From: Bacillus sp. (in: firmicutes)
GTDB lineage: Bacteria > Bacillota > Bacilli > Bacillales > Bacillaceae
DNA: 35,769 bases
Reading direction: 5' to 3'
Assembly (NCBI GenBank): GCA_031180805.1
Contig: JAPSLL010000009.1
Span: 78,536 to 114,304, forward strand
Of this stretch, positions 7,892-16,045 are shown in pieces. The translations under genes were made by a program, and so were the position numbers. Positions within the stretch are counted from its first letter, which is position 1; each line of letters begins with the position of its first letter. Below the pieces are notes generated by a model. That model searched no databases. It worked only from the letters and a program-made list of their open reading frames with translations, and had not been told where the DNA came from.

Positions 7892-8860
7892 TTACGCTTG
7901 AGCCGCTGTAATTAACGCTAACTTATAAACATCCTCTGCATTACAGCCACGTGATAAATCATTTACAGGTTTATTTAACCCTTGTAAAATTGGTCCAACT
8001 GCTTCAAAGTTTCCTAAACGTTGAGCAATTTTATAGCCAATATTTCCTGCTTCAAGGCTTGGGAATACAAAAACATTTGCATCACCTTTTAGAACAGAGC
8101 CTGGAGCTTTCTTTTCTGCAACAGATGGTACAAATGCTGCATCAAATTGGAACTCTCCGTCTAAAACTAAATCTGGAGCTAATTCCTTCGCTATATTAAC
8201 TGCTTCTGCTACCTTTTCTGTTTCTGGTGATTTTGCAGATCCTTTTGTCGAGAAGCTCAAGAGTGCAACTCGTGGATCGATATCAAACATTTTTGCTGTT
8301 TCAGCACTTGCAACAGCAATTTCCGCTAGATCCTGGCTGTCAGGAGCAATATTGATTGCACAGTCTGCAAATACGTACTTCTCCTCTTCACGTACCATAA
8401 TGAATACACCTGAAGTCTTTTTAATTCCTGGCTTTGTTTTAATAATTTGTAGAGCAGGACGCACTGTATCAGCTGTTGAATGTGCCGCTCCACTAACAAG
8501 ACCTTGTGCTTTTCCAAGATGAACAAGCATTGTTCCAAAATAGTTTTCGTCTAATAGAATTTTACGTGCATCCTCTTCCGTTGCTTTCCCTTTACGTCTT
8601 TCAACAAAAGCTGCCACTAGCTCTTCCATTGCATCGTATTGCTTCGGATCGTACACTTCGATACCATCTAAAGAAACGTTAAGCTCACTTGCCTTTTTCG
8701 AAATTTCATCTTGATTTCCAATTAGGATTGGCTGTAAAATATTTTCACTAGCTAGACGATGAACAGCTGTTAAAATACGCTCATCCGTTCCTTCTGGGAA
8801 AACAATTTTAATTTGTTGTCCGCTCACTTTTTCCTTTAATGTCGCAAATAAATCTGACAC
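7892..8860 (-). CDS. pta: Phosphate acetyltransferase
   Basis: Pta converts acetyl-CoA and phosphate to acetyl phosphate and CoA, the first step of acetate overflow (with AckA) in the cytoplasm. The 322-aa length is that of the single-domain Firmicute enzyme, without the N-terminal regulatory domain found in enterobacteria. Typical segments are visible: IVFPEGTDERILTA near the start, GLVSGAAHSTADTVRPALQ in the middle and VFVFPSLEAGNIGYKIAQRL near the end. It uses a GTG start at 8860, decided by a strong GGAGGT upstream. Upstream lie a plausible sigma-A promoter and a cre-like site, fitting the CcpA activation known for B. subtilis pta. Confidence 0.97.
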   Translation of the reverse strand: MSDLFATLKEKVSGQQIKIVFPEGTDERILTAVHRLASENILQPILIGNQDEISKKASELNVSLDGIEVYDPKQYDAMEELVAAFVERRKGKATEEDARKILLDENYFGTMLVHLGKAQGLVSGAAHSTADTVRPALQIIKTKPGIKKTSGVFIMVREEEKYVFADCAINIAPDSQDLAEIAVASAETAKMFDIDPRVALLSFSTKGSAKSPETEKVAEAVNIAKELAPDLVLDGEFQFDAAFVPSVAEKKAPGSVLKGDANVFVFPSLEAGNIGYKIAQRLGNFEAVGPILQGLNKPVNDLSRGCNAEDVYKLALITAAQA

Positions 8861-8902
8861 GTTAAAAACCTCCTTGATATGTAAAGAAAAACCTCTTTCT
8901 TA

Positions 8903-8931
8903 AGAATACTCCACTTATTTTTAAATTCAAA
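8903..8931 (-). promoter_or_regulatory. Candidate sigma-A promoter of pta
   Basis: On the minus strand TTTGAA (8926-8931) and TATTCT (8903-8908) are separated by 17 bases. The start point would be near 8896, about 35 bases before the GTG. The -35 is weak, which fits a promoter that needs an activator. Confidence 0.5.
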
Positions 8932-8944
8932 CAAATCCTTATGA

Positions 8945-8958
8945 TAATAACGCTTACA
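8945..8958 (-). promoter_or_regulatory. cre-like site (CcpA) upstream of pta
   Basis: On the minus strand TGTAAGCGTTATTA matches the cre consensus TGWAANCGNTNWCA at all but one position. Its centre is about 55 bases upstream of the inferred start point. That is an activating position, like the site CcpA uses at pta in B. subtilis. Confidence 0.6.
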
Positions 8959-9138
8959 CCTAAAAGTCTTTACTTTCTAAATTTTCACTTATTTTATTTC
9001 CACTTTCTCATAAGAAATGATGCCCCACAATTGTCAAACTTACTCATTTGTTCAAGTTTTATTCATACTGTCGGATGGACAAACTATGATATAGTTAAGA
9101 TATAAGCATTTTCTATCAATCTTTAGGAGTGAATATAT

Positions 9139-9891
9139 ATGAGTGAAGCGGCACAAACGTTAGACGGCTGGTATTGTTTACATGATTTCCGTTCAATTGA
9201 TTGGCCATCATGGAAGCTGTTAACAAACGATGAGCGCCAGGCTGCCATCGATGAATTTTTAGGTTTACTTGAGAAATGGGGTACTGCTGAAAATGCAGAC
9301 AAAGGCAGTCATGCTCTTTATTCAATAGTTGGTCAAAAAGCTGACTTTATGATCATGATTCTCCGCCCTACAATGGATGAGCTAAATGAAATCGAGCTTG
9401 ATTTTAATAAAACAAAGCTTGCAGAATTTACGATTCCTACATATTCTTATGTGTCTGTTGTGGAACTAAGTAATTACTTAGCAGGTCAAAGCAATGAAGA
9501 CCCATATGAAAACCCACATGTTCGTGCAAGATTGTATCCAAAGCTTCCACAATCTAAATACGCATGCTTCTATCCAATGGATAAGCGCCGTCAAGGAAAT
9601 GATAACTGGTATTCTTTATCTATGGAAGAACGCCGTGAATTAATGAAAAGCCATGGCTTAATCGGTCGTTCCTATGCTGGAAAGGTGAAGCAAATCATTA
9701 CTGGCTCTGTTGGTTTTGATGATTATGAATGGGGTGTGACATTATTCTCAGATGATGTTCTCCAATTCAAAAAGCTCGTTTATGAAATGCGTTTTGATGA
9801 AGTAAGCGCACGTTACGGTGAATTTGGTTCCTTCTTTGTTGGAAACCTATTAAACGCAGAAAAAATCCAACCGTTTTTTGCTATTCAATAA
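9139..9891 (+). CDS. hemQ: Coproheme decarboxylase HemQ
   Basis: HemQ (YwfI) carries out the last step of the coproporphyrin-dependent haem pathway of Gram-positive bacteria, oxidative decarboxylation of coprohaem III to haem b. The 250-aa length fits the family. The catalytic tyrosine is Y145 in [12 protein letters not shown]149 is nearby, and the proximal haem ligand is H172 in KSHGLIGR. The ATG has TAGGAGT upstream. A possible -10 (TATGAT, 9085-9090) with a poor -35 lies in the leader. The pta-hemQ divergent arrangement is conserved with B. subtilis. It ends at the repeated terminator cassette at 9902. Confidence 0.97.
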   Translation: MSEAAQTLDGWYCLHDFRSIDWPSWKLLTNDERQAAIDEFLGLLEKWGTAENADKGSHALYSIVGQKADFMIMILRPTMDELNEIELDFNKTKLAEFTIPTYSYVSVVELSNYLAGQSNEDPYENPHVRARLYPKLPQSKYACFYPMDKRRQGNDNWYSLSMEERRELMKSHGLIGRSYAGKVKQIITGSVGFDDYEWGVTLFSDDVLQFKKLVYEMRFDEVSARYGEFGSFFVGNLLNAEKIQPFFAIQ

Positions 9892-9901
9892 AAATCAATG
9901 C

Positions 9902-9956
9902 GAGGCTGTCTTAGGAAGGGTCTGACCCTTACGTTTTGAGATAGCCTCTTTTTTTT
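9902..9956 (+). terminator. Terminator-like repeated cassette, copy 2
   Basis: GAGGCTGTCTTA faces TGAGATAGCCTC with loop AAGGGTCTGACCCTTACG, and a nine-T run follows on the plus strand just after hemQ. It is the shorter, inverted relative of the element at 6863-6921, which carries an extra copy of the GGTCTGGCCC segment. Confidence 0.85.
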
Positions 9957-10092
9957 GCTGTTTTCAAGTTAATCGATTTCCGCAGGATTTCGCAATTACC
10001 TCTTATCATCCTTAAAATTTTTTTTAATAACAAAACAACTATCTCCTATTTTTATAGGTATCCTTTCTATCCCCTAAATTGATAAATGAAAA

Positions 10093-10122
10093 GTCATAAG
10101 AGCTTCTCCTTTTACATACATA
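10093..10122 (+). promoter_or_regulatory. Candidate sigma-E promoter of the cwlJ-gerQ unit
   Basis: GTCATAA (10093-10099) and CATACATA (10115-10122) are 15 bases apart and resemble the mother-cell sigma-E pattern (-35 ATA core, -10 CATACAnT). gerQ and cwlJ are mother-cell genes in B. subtilis. With cwlJ dead, this would be the promoter that drives gerQ through the pseudogene. Confidence 0.45.
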
Positions 10123-10187
10123 TGAATGAGCAAAGATTGAATCATGCTCCCTTTTCGCATGACTGCTATCAAAAGTAGATTAAGAAA

Positions 10188-10570
10188 ATGGGGTTATTCC
10201 TTATACGTAAAGCGGATGTTTAATTGCTTACACGTTTCCTTCGAACAGAAGCAGAAGCTGTAGGTAATCCTTGAATGGGTGAGTAACACAGTATCAACCA
10301 TGTCGTTCCAAATGTCGAGTCTTCAAAAACTTATCAACGAATCAAAATATCGTCCATCAAAGTCCAGAAGGCTTTGATGGCAACACAGAGGGTGACCTCA
10401 CCCGAAAAGGTATTCAAGTTTAAAAAGCTTATCAAGCAAAATTCTCACTATAGTTAACCATCTAAGAGAATAACTTGTACATTTGTTTAATCAATGGCAT
10501 ATAGGTCATTACAAGCCACACTGCTTCTATTTTCCATCACAATCCGCTTGTTCAGTTTTTTATTTATTAA
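10188..10570 (+). pseudogene. cwlJ: Decayed cwlJ (spore cortex cell-wall hydrolase)
   Basis: From an ATG at 10188 one frame reads KADV-stop-LLTRFLRTEAEA, matching the ADVxLLARLxRAEAEGEG start of CwlJ (Hydrolase_2/SleB family), including the catalytic glutamate region. Further on, the third frame from 10328 contains NQNIVHQSPEGFDG, matching NQMVFQNPGGFEA. A different frame from 10489 contains NQWHIGHYKPHCFYFPS then ACSVFY, matching NQPNTGRYKSHCFFQPTS then CPNVY. So there are at least two frameshifts and several stops, and the span is a little short of a full gene (383 versus about 430 bases). It ends 12 bases before gerQ, the bicistronic order known in B. cereus. Homology is from memory of the family, not a search, but three collinear blocks make it convincing. 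Confidence 0.85.
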
Positions 10571-10582
10571 GGAGGGTTACAA

Positions 10583-11095
10583 ATGGCAAATGAAAAAAGA
10601 CAATCAACACAATCACCACCTTATAGCTTTAATCAGCAAGGTGCAGGAGGAGGAACTGGAATGCAAATGCAACCAATGATTATGCCAGGTGCAGGAAGTC
10701 AACCATATGGTACATATCCATATCCTGCTCAATATGGAGGTCAACAAGGTTTCCCACAGGTGCAATCATTTCCATTGCCAGCGCAGCAACAAGGTGTCGC
10801 TCAAAACATCCCTGGTATGCTTCCATTAGAGCAATCCTATATAGAAAATATTTTACGATTAAACCGCGGGAAAGTCGCAACTGTCTATATGACTTTTGAA
10901 AACAATCGAGAATGGAATGCGAAAATCTTTAAAGGGGTTATTGAAGCAGCTGGTCGCGATCATTTAATCCTTAGCGACCCGCAAACAGGCATGCGTTATT
11001 TATTACTAATGGTATACTTAGATTATGTAACATTTGATGAAGAGCTAGTATACGATCCACAATATACCCTAGCTACCTTTCAGCCTAGAAAATAA
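10583..11095 (+). CDS. gerQ: Spore coat protein GerQ
   Basis: GerQ (YwdL) is a spore coat protein that B. subtilis needs to localise the cortex hydrolase CwlJ, and it is cross-linked by transglutaminase Tgl. This 170-aa protein has the family layout: a low-complexity Gln/Gly/Pro/Met-rich N-terminal half (about 1-75) and a conserved C-terminal domain (about 80-165, LPLEQSYIENILRLNRGKVATV ... MVYLDYVTFDEELVYDP, shown in two parts). The ATG has a strong AAGGAGGG upstream. It is intact although the upstream cwlJ is not. A hairpin at 11109 closes the unit. Confidence 0.95.
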   Translation: MANEKRQSTQSPPYSFNQQGAGGGTGMQMQPMIMPGAGSQPYGTYPYPAQYGGQQGFPQVQSFPLPAQQQGVAQNIPGMLPLEQSYIENILRLNRGKVATVYMTFENNREWNAKIFKGVIEAAGRDHLILSDPQTGMRYLLLMVYLDYVTFDEELVYDPQYTLATFQPRK

Positions 11096-11108
11096 AATAA
11101 ACCAAAAT

Positions 11109-11138
11109 GGCCTATTCCACAATAACTGAGAATAGGCC
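11109..11138. terminator. Hairpin terminator between gerQ and ywdK
   Basis: GGCCTATTC and GAATAGGCC form a perfect 9-bp stem. The plus-strand tail (TCTTTAGTTT) is a moderate T-tract. It lies between two convergent genes and may serve both. Confidence 0.75.
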
Positions 11139-11193
11139 TCTTTAGTTTAGACTATTAATAAAAAGCATCAATGTTTACGAAAACAGCTTTATT

Positions 11194-11565
11194 TTACAGA
11201 AAGCGAATTGCGACATATCCGAGAAGAATCCAGCCAGCTAAAAAGGCAAGCCCACCTAACGGAGTAATAGCTCCCAACACACTAATTTGTGTCACACTTA
11301 ACACATAAAGACTACCGGAAAATAATATAATACCAATGAAAAACAACCAACCAGCAGCAGTTAGCAGCCCGACATTCGTTAGCTTATCCACTAAAAACGC
11401 AATGACAAACAGCCCGCCAGCGTGAAACATTTGATACGTAACACCTGTTTGCCACGTTTTTATGTATTTTTCGGGAATCTTCCCTTCTAACCCATGTGCC
11501 CCAAATGCTCCTAACGCAACAGCTAAAAATCCATTAATTGCACCTAAAATAAGAAACAGCTTCAT
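11194..11565 (-). CDS. ywdK: DUF423 family membrane protein
   Basis: This 123-aa integral membrane protein has four predicted spans. The diagnostic DUF423 start (GAINGFLAVALGAFGAHGL) is followed by TGVTYQMFHAGGLF and a glycine-rich C-terminal span (ITPLGGLAFLAGWILLGYVA). The family is widespread (YwdK, E. coli YgdD) and has no established function. GGAGGT precedes the ATG. Next to gerQ the gene keeps the B. subtilis order (ywdL-ywdK). Confidence 0.9.
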   Translation of the reverse strand: MKLFLILGAINGFLAVALGAFGAHGLEGKIPEKYIKTWQTGVTYQMFHAGGLFVIAFLVDKLTNVGLLTAAGWLFFIGIILFSGSLYVLSVTQISVLGAITPLGGLAFLAGWILLGYVAIRFL

Positions 11566-11676
11566 TCAACCAACCTCCTCTTTTATCATCTTACCCTAGA
11601 ATTCGCTCATTTCAACTTATGAAATTGTGAAAGATTTTTGAGAACTTCTGTTTTTTTTAAAACTACTCTCCTACAT

Positions 11677-11706
11677 AAAAAAAATAAGAGCCTACTTAAA
11701 GGCTCT
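11677..11706 (-). terminator. Terminator of the ywdF-ung-ywdI cluster
   Basis: AGAGCC and GGCTCT pair around eight bases. The minus strand then runs into TATTTTTTTTA. The stem overlaps the stop codon of the 99-aa gene by two bases. Confidence 0.8.
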
Positions 11707-12004
11707 AGCGATTTTGCAAATAAACTTTTAACACATTTGATATGCTTTGTTCATTTGTTTGAGTTCGAATATAGTAATGATCACCATCTAAGTAGGAATG
11801 GAAATCCTTTTGTCCTTCGTTCATGAGAAATTCATCAATGTCATGAACGGATTCCTGTGCAGTAAGCAAGTATTTTTGACCGACGAAATCGTCGTTTACA
11901 TATACATCATAACGGTCATGTGAAACTTGTGCTTGGGAAGCAGGACTGAACATATCTAAACCAAATCTCCCTCTCCCCATTTCAAATAAATCATCGTAAG
12001 CCAT
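11705..12004 (-). CDS. Conserved-looking protein of unknown function
   Basis: I do not recognise this 99-aa gene. The protein starts MAYDDLFEMGRGRFGLDMFSP, is rich in Asp and Tyr, and has an alternating pattern in the middle (YDVYVNDDFVGQKYLL) suggesting a small beta-rich fold with a C-terminal helix. There is no signal peptide, membrane span or cysteine. A TTG at 12019 is itself part of the GGAGGT ribosome binding site, so the ATG at 12004 is the start. It lies 92 bases downstream of ywdI with no terminator between, so it may be the last gene of the ung cluster. The ribosome binding site and terminator show it is a real gene. Confidence 0.75.
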   Translation of the reverse strand: MAYDDLFEMGRGRFGLDMFSPASQAQVSHDRYDVYVNDDFVGQKYLLTAQESVHDIDEFLMNEGQKDFHSYLDGDHYYIRTQTNEQSISNVLKVYLQNR

Positions 12005-12096
12005 ATTATAAACCTCCAATTGGATTTACTATCAGTGTGTCCTGATAAGGTTATAATATGATGAATTTGTTTGGGGAGTTTCTTCTTCCAATGGAA

Positions 12097-12399
12097 TTAA
12101 AAATCGAATAGGGAATCTCCGTTCGCATCATCTTCCTTGTAAAGATTTGACGATGTCTGCTGCGGCTTAGGTGTAGATGAAAGATTTCCCATCATTTTTT
12201 GAAGCTCTGCAGGATTAATTTGATTTGGTTGTGGTGAAGGTATGTGTAACGAATTCTTTTGCTCATCGAGAATGACGTCACATAGCGATTGAATAACAAT
12301 CAATCTTTCCCTTATTTCTTTATCTGAAGCACTTTGCTTTGCTTTTGTCAGCTCTTCCTCCATTTTTTGCAGGAGCTTTGAAACATGAATATTCATCAT
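12097..12399 (-). CDS. ywdI: YwdI family (DUF5327) protein
   Basis: This 100-aa protein starts with an amphipathic helical region (VSKLLQKMEEELTKAKQSAS ... IVIQSLCDVILDE). It then has a Pro/Gln/Ser-rich linker and ends DDANGDSLFDF. That layout and its place downstream of ung match B. subtilis YwdI (DUF5327). The function is unknown. Two ATGs stand in tandem (12399, 12396); AAAGGGGT upstream fits either. It begins five bases after the stop of the 56-aa gene, so translation is likely coupled. Confidence 0.8.
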   Translation of the reverse strand: MMNIHVSKLLQKMEEELTKAKQSASDKEIRERLIVIQSLCDVILDEQKNSLHIPSPQPNQINPAELQKMMGNLSSTPKPQQTSSNLYKEDDANGDSLFDF

Positions 12400-12404
12400 T
12401 TTTG

Positions 12405-12575
12405 TTACCCCTTTGGTTTAAATTTAAGACATGCTGTTCCTGATGATTGCTTCACCATTACAGCAGGTCTGGTGGCTGACTTAAAGCCATATGCACGACA
12501 GCCATTTGGGAAACTCTTATCCCATGTTATATAAAAATATTTGCATTTCAAACAATTTATTTGCTCGTCTTTCAT
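12405..12575 (-). CDS. 56-aa four-cysteine protein in the ung cluster
   Basis: This short frame is easily missed. It starts at an ATG (12575) with AAAGGAG nine bases upstream and stops at 12405, five bases before ywdI. The protein reads MKDEQINCLKCKYFYITWDK, then SFPNGCRAYGFKSATRP, and ends SSGTACLKFKPKG. Four cysteines (C8, C11, C26, C49) with a CxxC pair suggest a small zinc or metal-binding knuckle. The TWDxxxPxGCRAYGFKS segment seems familiar from small unnamed Bacillaceae proteins, but I cannot name a family. It lies 34 bases downstream of ung on the same strand. A role beside uracil-DNA repair is possible but not shown. Confidence 0.85.
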   Translation of the reverse strand: MKDEQINCLKCKYFYITWDKSFPNGCRAYGFKSATRPAVMVKQSSGTACLKFKPKG

Positions 12576-12609
12576 TATTGTTTACTCCTTTTCAGGAAAC
12601 TAAAAACAC

Positions 12610-13278
12610 TTATAAGCTCCAGTCAATTTCACGAATGTGATGCTGTTGTAAATAAGCGTTTGTTTTAGAAAAAGGTTTGCTTCCAAAAAAGCCTTTTCTT
12701 GCTGAAAATGGACTAGGGTGTGGGCTTTCAATGATATGATGCTGTGGCGAAGTAATAAGTTTCTTTTTTTCGCCAGCATGCTTCCCCCACAAAATAAAAA
12801 CAATCGGTTCCTCGCGCCTATTTAAAATGGAGATTACTTCATCTGTTAATCGTTCCCAACCTTTACCCTTATGTGAATTTGGACTGCCTTTTCTCACTGT
12901 TAAGACTGTGTTTAATAACAGCACTCCCTCTTTTGCCCATTTCATAAGCGAACCATTTGCAGGTTGTTCACATCCAATATCGTCTTGTAATTCGATAAAA
13001 ATATTTCGTAAAGATGGTGGAAGCTTCACTTCAGGCTGTACTGAAAAGCTAAGACCTTCCGCTTGTCCTTCACCATGGTACGGGTCCTGTCCGAGAATAA
13101 CCGCTTTTACAGAATCATATGATGTTTCATTTAAGGCAGTAAAAACCTTATCTTTAGCTGGAAAAACAACGTTGTTTTTATAATCATCCTCTAAAAATTC
13201 AAGAAGCTCTTGATAATATGACTGTTCAAACTGGGAGCTTAATCGCGTTGCCCAATCATTTTTTATTGAATGGTGCAT
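12610..13278 (-). CDS. ung: Uracil-DNA glycosylase (family 1)
   Basis: Ung removes uracil from DNA to start base excision repair. The 222-aa protein has both family-1 motifs: [18 protein letters not shown] with catalytic D65, and [10 protein letters not shown] with H187. The frame is open to 13326, but the ATG at 13278 (MHHSIKNDW) has a strong GGGAGG seven bases upstream and gives the normal length. This start overlaps the end of ywdF by 23 bases, so the two genes are translationally linked. The 56-aa gene and ywdI follow. Confidence 0.97.
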   Translation of the reverse strand: MHHSIKNDWATRLSSQFEQSYYQELLEFLEDDYKNNVVFPAKDKVFTALNETSYDSVKAVILGQDPYHGEGQAEGLSFSVQPEVKLPPSLRNIFIELQDDIGCEQPANGSLMKWAKEGVLLLNTVLTVRKGSPNSHKGKGWERLTDEVISILNRREEPIVFILWGKHAGEKKKLITSPQHHIIESPHPSPFSARKGFFGSKPFSKTNAYLQQHHIREIDWSL

Positions 13279-14086
13279 AGTCTTCCCTCCCGAATCTTGT
13301 ATAAATTGGTTTACCATCCCAAACAATTTTCGTTTCTGCCTCCCGCTTTTTCATCGCTGGCTCCTCTAATAAAACGAAAAAGTTTTTTTGTGGTAGATTG
13401 CCGAGTTGATGCTTCTCACATAGCTTGTCTAAATAATGTTTTCTTCTATCAGTAAATTCTGATGATTGATTGTCTCCTGATTCAGAAAAAGCATAAATAA
13501 CACTAGCAATAGGTAATCTTTTTACTTCACATACTATAGCTGCTCGGAGGAAAAAGTCCCAATCCCAATAATTATGAACATCGGGATCGAATAACCCAAT
13601 TTTGTCATGTAACGCTTTTTTATACGCACTTCCTGAAGGGATATAGGTTGAAAACTTTCTCATTTCTTCAAGACTATAGTGATAGGCAAATGTCCGTCTT
13701 GATAATGGTATGCGTGTGTTTCCCTTTTTTTCATAGCTAACGATTTCTGCGTCTGAATAAATGAAATCTGCATCCTCAAGTTCATTTCTTACAAATTCAA
13801 TATGCTGCTCTGTAAGGAAATCATCATCATCACAAATCATGATCACATCTCCTGTTACATAGCTTACACCAATATTTCTTGCATGAACATGCTTAACATT
13901 TTCCTTTAAATTTATTGCCCTTATCGGCAATTCTGGATATAACTCCACTAACGGTGTGACACTTTCCCCGGCATCATTCACGATAATAATTTCATATGGA
14001 GCTACTGTTTGTCTTAAGATTGATTCGAGAAGTTCAGCAAGTTCTGGGAGCCTATTATATGTAACAATCACGATAGAAAGTTTCAT
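13256..14086 (-). CDS. ywdF: Family 2 glycosyltransferase
   Basis: This 276-aa protein has a GT-A fold glycosyltransferase domain. It opens with [20 protein letters not shown], has the DxD-type metal/nucleotide-sugar motif in [15 protein letters not shown], and has a later acidic [10 protein letters not shown] segment. No membrane span is visible, so it likely acts in the cytoplasm on a cell-surface glycan; donor and acceptor are unknown. Two ATGs are adjacent (14089, 14086); the GGTGAT spacing favours the second. It overlaps ung as in the B. subtilis ywdF-ung neighbourhood and heads the cluster. Confidence 0.88.
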   Translation of the reverse strand: MKLSIVIVTYNRLPELAELLESILRQTVAPYEIIIVNDAGESVTPLVELYPELPIRAINLKENVKHVHARNIGVSYVTGDVIMICDDDDFLTEQHIEFVRNELEDADFIYSDAEIVSYEKKGNTRIPLSRRTFAYHYSLEEMRKFSTYIPSGSAYKKALHDKIGLFDPDVHNYWDWDFFLRAAIVCEVKRLPIASVIYAFSESGDNQSSEFTDRRKHYLDKLCEKHQLGNLPQKNFFVLLEEPAMKKREAETKIVWDGKPIYTRFGREDYAPFNKK

Positions 14087-14165
14087 CATTTATCACCTTT
14101 TCTTACAATCTATTATTTATCTTATCATAGGTAAAACAAAAAATAGAATGTCGTTGACTGAATAA

Positions 14166-14234
14166 GAAAAGCGTAAGCCCCTTGAACAGTTCCGACAAGC
14201 TTATGACCTCGAGGGGCTAGTCGCTGGAGCTGGG
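14166..14234. repeat. Interspersed inverted-repeat element, copy D (short form)
   Basis: This copy has GAAAAGCGTAAGCCCCTTGA, then CAGTTCCGACAAGCTTATGA, then CCTCGAGGGGCTAGTCGCTGG and AGCTGGG, in the same order as copies A and B but without the central CATAGGAAATGAAGGT hairpin. It therefore defines the minimal element. It lies in the 329-base gap between ywdF and galT, which otherwise holds only the galT terminator. Confidence 0.75.
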
Positions 14235-14283
14235 TATTGTGTACTTATCCTCAGTTTCAAAATTTCATCTTTTTCCTAGACAA

Positions 14284-14313
14284 TAAAAAAAGCCCTAGTC
14301 TAAACACTAGAGC
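14284..14313 (-). terminator. Terminator of the galKET operon
   Basis: On the minus strand GCTCTAGT pairs with ACTAGGGC (one mismatch), followed by TTTTTTT. It lies about 100 bases past the galT stop. A second small hairpin (TCGGAA/TTCCGA) lies just before it. Confidence 0.75.
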
Positions 14314-14415
14314 AAACTCGGAAATACAAATTCCGAAAACAATATATTAAAAATAAAGGGGGGGATTAAGATCAGTATGTCCGCTATATCATTATCTTAT
14401 ACTAGCATCTCTGAT

Positions 14416-15948
14416 TTATTTTATATTGTTTTGCATTTCTTTTATAAAACGTTGAAACGCTTGCTTACCTGCTTCGTCACGCTTAAACACTCCTGCATGA
14501 CCTAGGATAGTAGCAAATATATTACCAACATCCTCTAGCAATAATTGATAGCTTGACTGTTCTCGTTCAGGTGTAAGCCTATTTTTTAGCTTAACGACCC
14601 AATCATAATGCTTTGTAAGCTCACTGTTTTCTAAAATTAAAGATAGATCATCATTGCTGTCTAAAATCTCAGCTATTGCTTTTAATTCCTCAAGTAATCT
14701 ACCTGGTAGAACCGCTAATCCCATGACCTCTATAAGCCCGATATTTTCCTTTTTAATATGATGAACCTCTTCGTGAGGGTGAAAAATGCCGAATGGGTGC
14801 GCATCACTTGTTCGGTTATTGCGGAGGACTAAATCTAATTCGAAAAGCTCTCCTCTTCTTCGAGCAATCGGTGTAATCGTATTATGTGGAGTATCACCTG
14901 TGAAAGCAATAATTTCAACAGATTCATCACTATACGTCTTCCATTCATGTAAAATATCATCCGCAGCACCGATTAAATCCTGTTGATTTAATCCTTGAAG
15001 TCGTAGGACAGACATTGGCCATTTAACTGTTCCAAGTTGAACGGTTGGATATTTATCGAGCGTAAAGCTATACTCAATTTCAGCTACTTCCATTGGAAAG
15101 GTATGATATCCACCTTGGAAATGATCATGGCTTAATATCGAGCCACCAACGATTGGTAAGTCTGCATTTGAGCCTAAGAAATAATGTGGATATTGCTCAA
15201 CAAATTGCAGCAGCTTTGTGAAAGTCTGCTTTGATATTTTCATTGGTTTATGCTCACTCGATAGGACAATTGCATGCTCGTTATAATAAACATATGGAGA
15301 AAATTGTAGAAACCATTGTTCATCTTCGAGCGTAACAGGAATAATTCGATGGTTTTGTCTTGCCGGGTGATTAAGTCTACCTGCATAGCCTACATTTTCT
15401 TTGCAAAGCAAGCATGTTGGATAATCGCTTTTTTGCAAATTTCTCGCAGCAGCAATTGCTACCGGGTCTTTTTCAGGCTTAGAAAGATTAATCGTCATTT
15501 GCAGGTCGCCATATTCTGTTGGAGCTAGCCATTTTTCATTTTTAGCAATTCGATCCGTCCGAATATAATGAACGTCCTGGGAGAACTGATAAAACGAAGC
15601 TGTTGCCTCCTTAGGACCATACTTTCGAACATTCTCTTCGAAGTGTCGGATGACTTCGCTCTGTGAAGGAACGAGACATCCCATTATTTTTGTATCAAGC
15701 AAGTCACGGTAGGTCACAGTATTTTCCGGTAATTGTCCGTTTTCAAAGGCCCAATCCAACATCCGCTCTAAAATCGGAACTGGTGAGGCAAGATCCTCAT
15801 TTGGTGCTGTAACCTGCTTAAAATCTGTCAGCTGTAAAACATCTAATATTTTATTGCGCGCTAAATCAAGGTCCCATTTGGAAATAAGTTGTTTTTTTAT
15901 TGCAAATTGTAATAGTCGTTCAATTTCATAATCGATTAGAATAGACAT
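14416..15948 (-). CDS. galT: UDP-glucose--hexose-1-phosphate uridylyltransferase
   Basis: GalT swaps UMP between UDP-glucose and galactose-1-phosphate in the Leloir pathway. The 510-aa protein is of the long Firmicute GalT type (about 500 aa), distinct from the 350-aa E. coli type. It shows a CLLC cysteine pair (C179, C182) and GGSILSHDHFQGGYH (HDHFQGG at 274-280), the counterpart of the uridylylated-histidine region. The frame is open to a TTG at 15966, but that lies in the GGGGAT ribosome binding site; the ATG at 15948 is the start. It is the last gene of the galK-galE-galT operon. Confidence 0.95.
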   Translation of the reverse strand: MSILIDYEIERLLQFAIKKQLISKWDLDLARNKILDVLQLTDFKQVTAPNEDLASPVPILERMLDWAFENGQLPENTVTYRDLLDTKIMGCLVPSQSEVIRHFEENVRKYGPKEATASFYQFSQDVHYIRTDRIAKNEKWLAPTEYGDLQMTINLSKPEKDPVAIAAARNLQKSDYPTCLLCKENVGYAGRLNHPARQNHRIIPVTLEDEQWFLQFSPYVYYNEHAIVLSSEHKPMKISKQTFTKLLQFVEQYPHYFLGSNADLPIVGGSILSHDHFQGGYHTFPMEVAEIEYSFTLDKYPTVQLGTVKWPMSVLRLQGLNQQDLIGAADDILHEWKTYSDESVEIIAFTGDTPHNTITPIARRRGELFELDLVLRNNRTSDAHPFGIFHPHEEVHHIKKENIGLIEVMGLAVLPGRLLEELKAIAEILDSNDDLSLILENSELTKHYDWVVKLKNRLTPEREQSSYQLLLEDVGNIFATILGHAGVFKRDEAGKQAFQRFIKEMQNNIK

Positions 15949-16013
15949 GACATCATCCCCCAACAAGGCATATATAACTGGAAGTAATTTTTAGTAAAAA
16001 ACGAAAGAGATGA

Positions 16014-16029
16014 GAGGGGATAACCCCTC
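16014..16029 (-). other. Small hairpin between galE and galT
   Basis: GAGGGG and CCCCTC form a 6-bp GC-rich stem with a four-base loop just after the galE stop. No T-run follows on the minus strand, so it is more likely an mRNA-stability or processing hairpin than a terminator. Confidence 0.5.
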
Positions 16030-16045
16030 GCTAATTCATTAACTT

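Noticed and set aside
10494-10679. 61-aa plus-strand open frame overlapping the start of gerQ
   Set aside because: It reads through the cwlJ remnant and gerQ in the wrong frame; the CwlJ C-terminus is in another frame.
12827-13183. 118-aa open frame antisense to ung
   Set aside because: Mirror frame of a conserved enzyme; no ribosome binding site.
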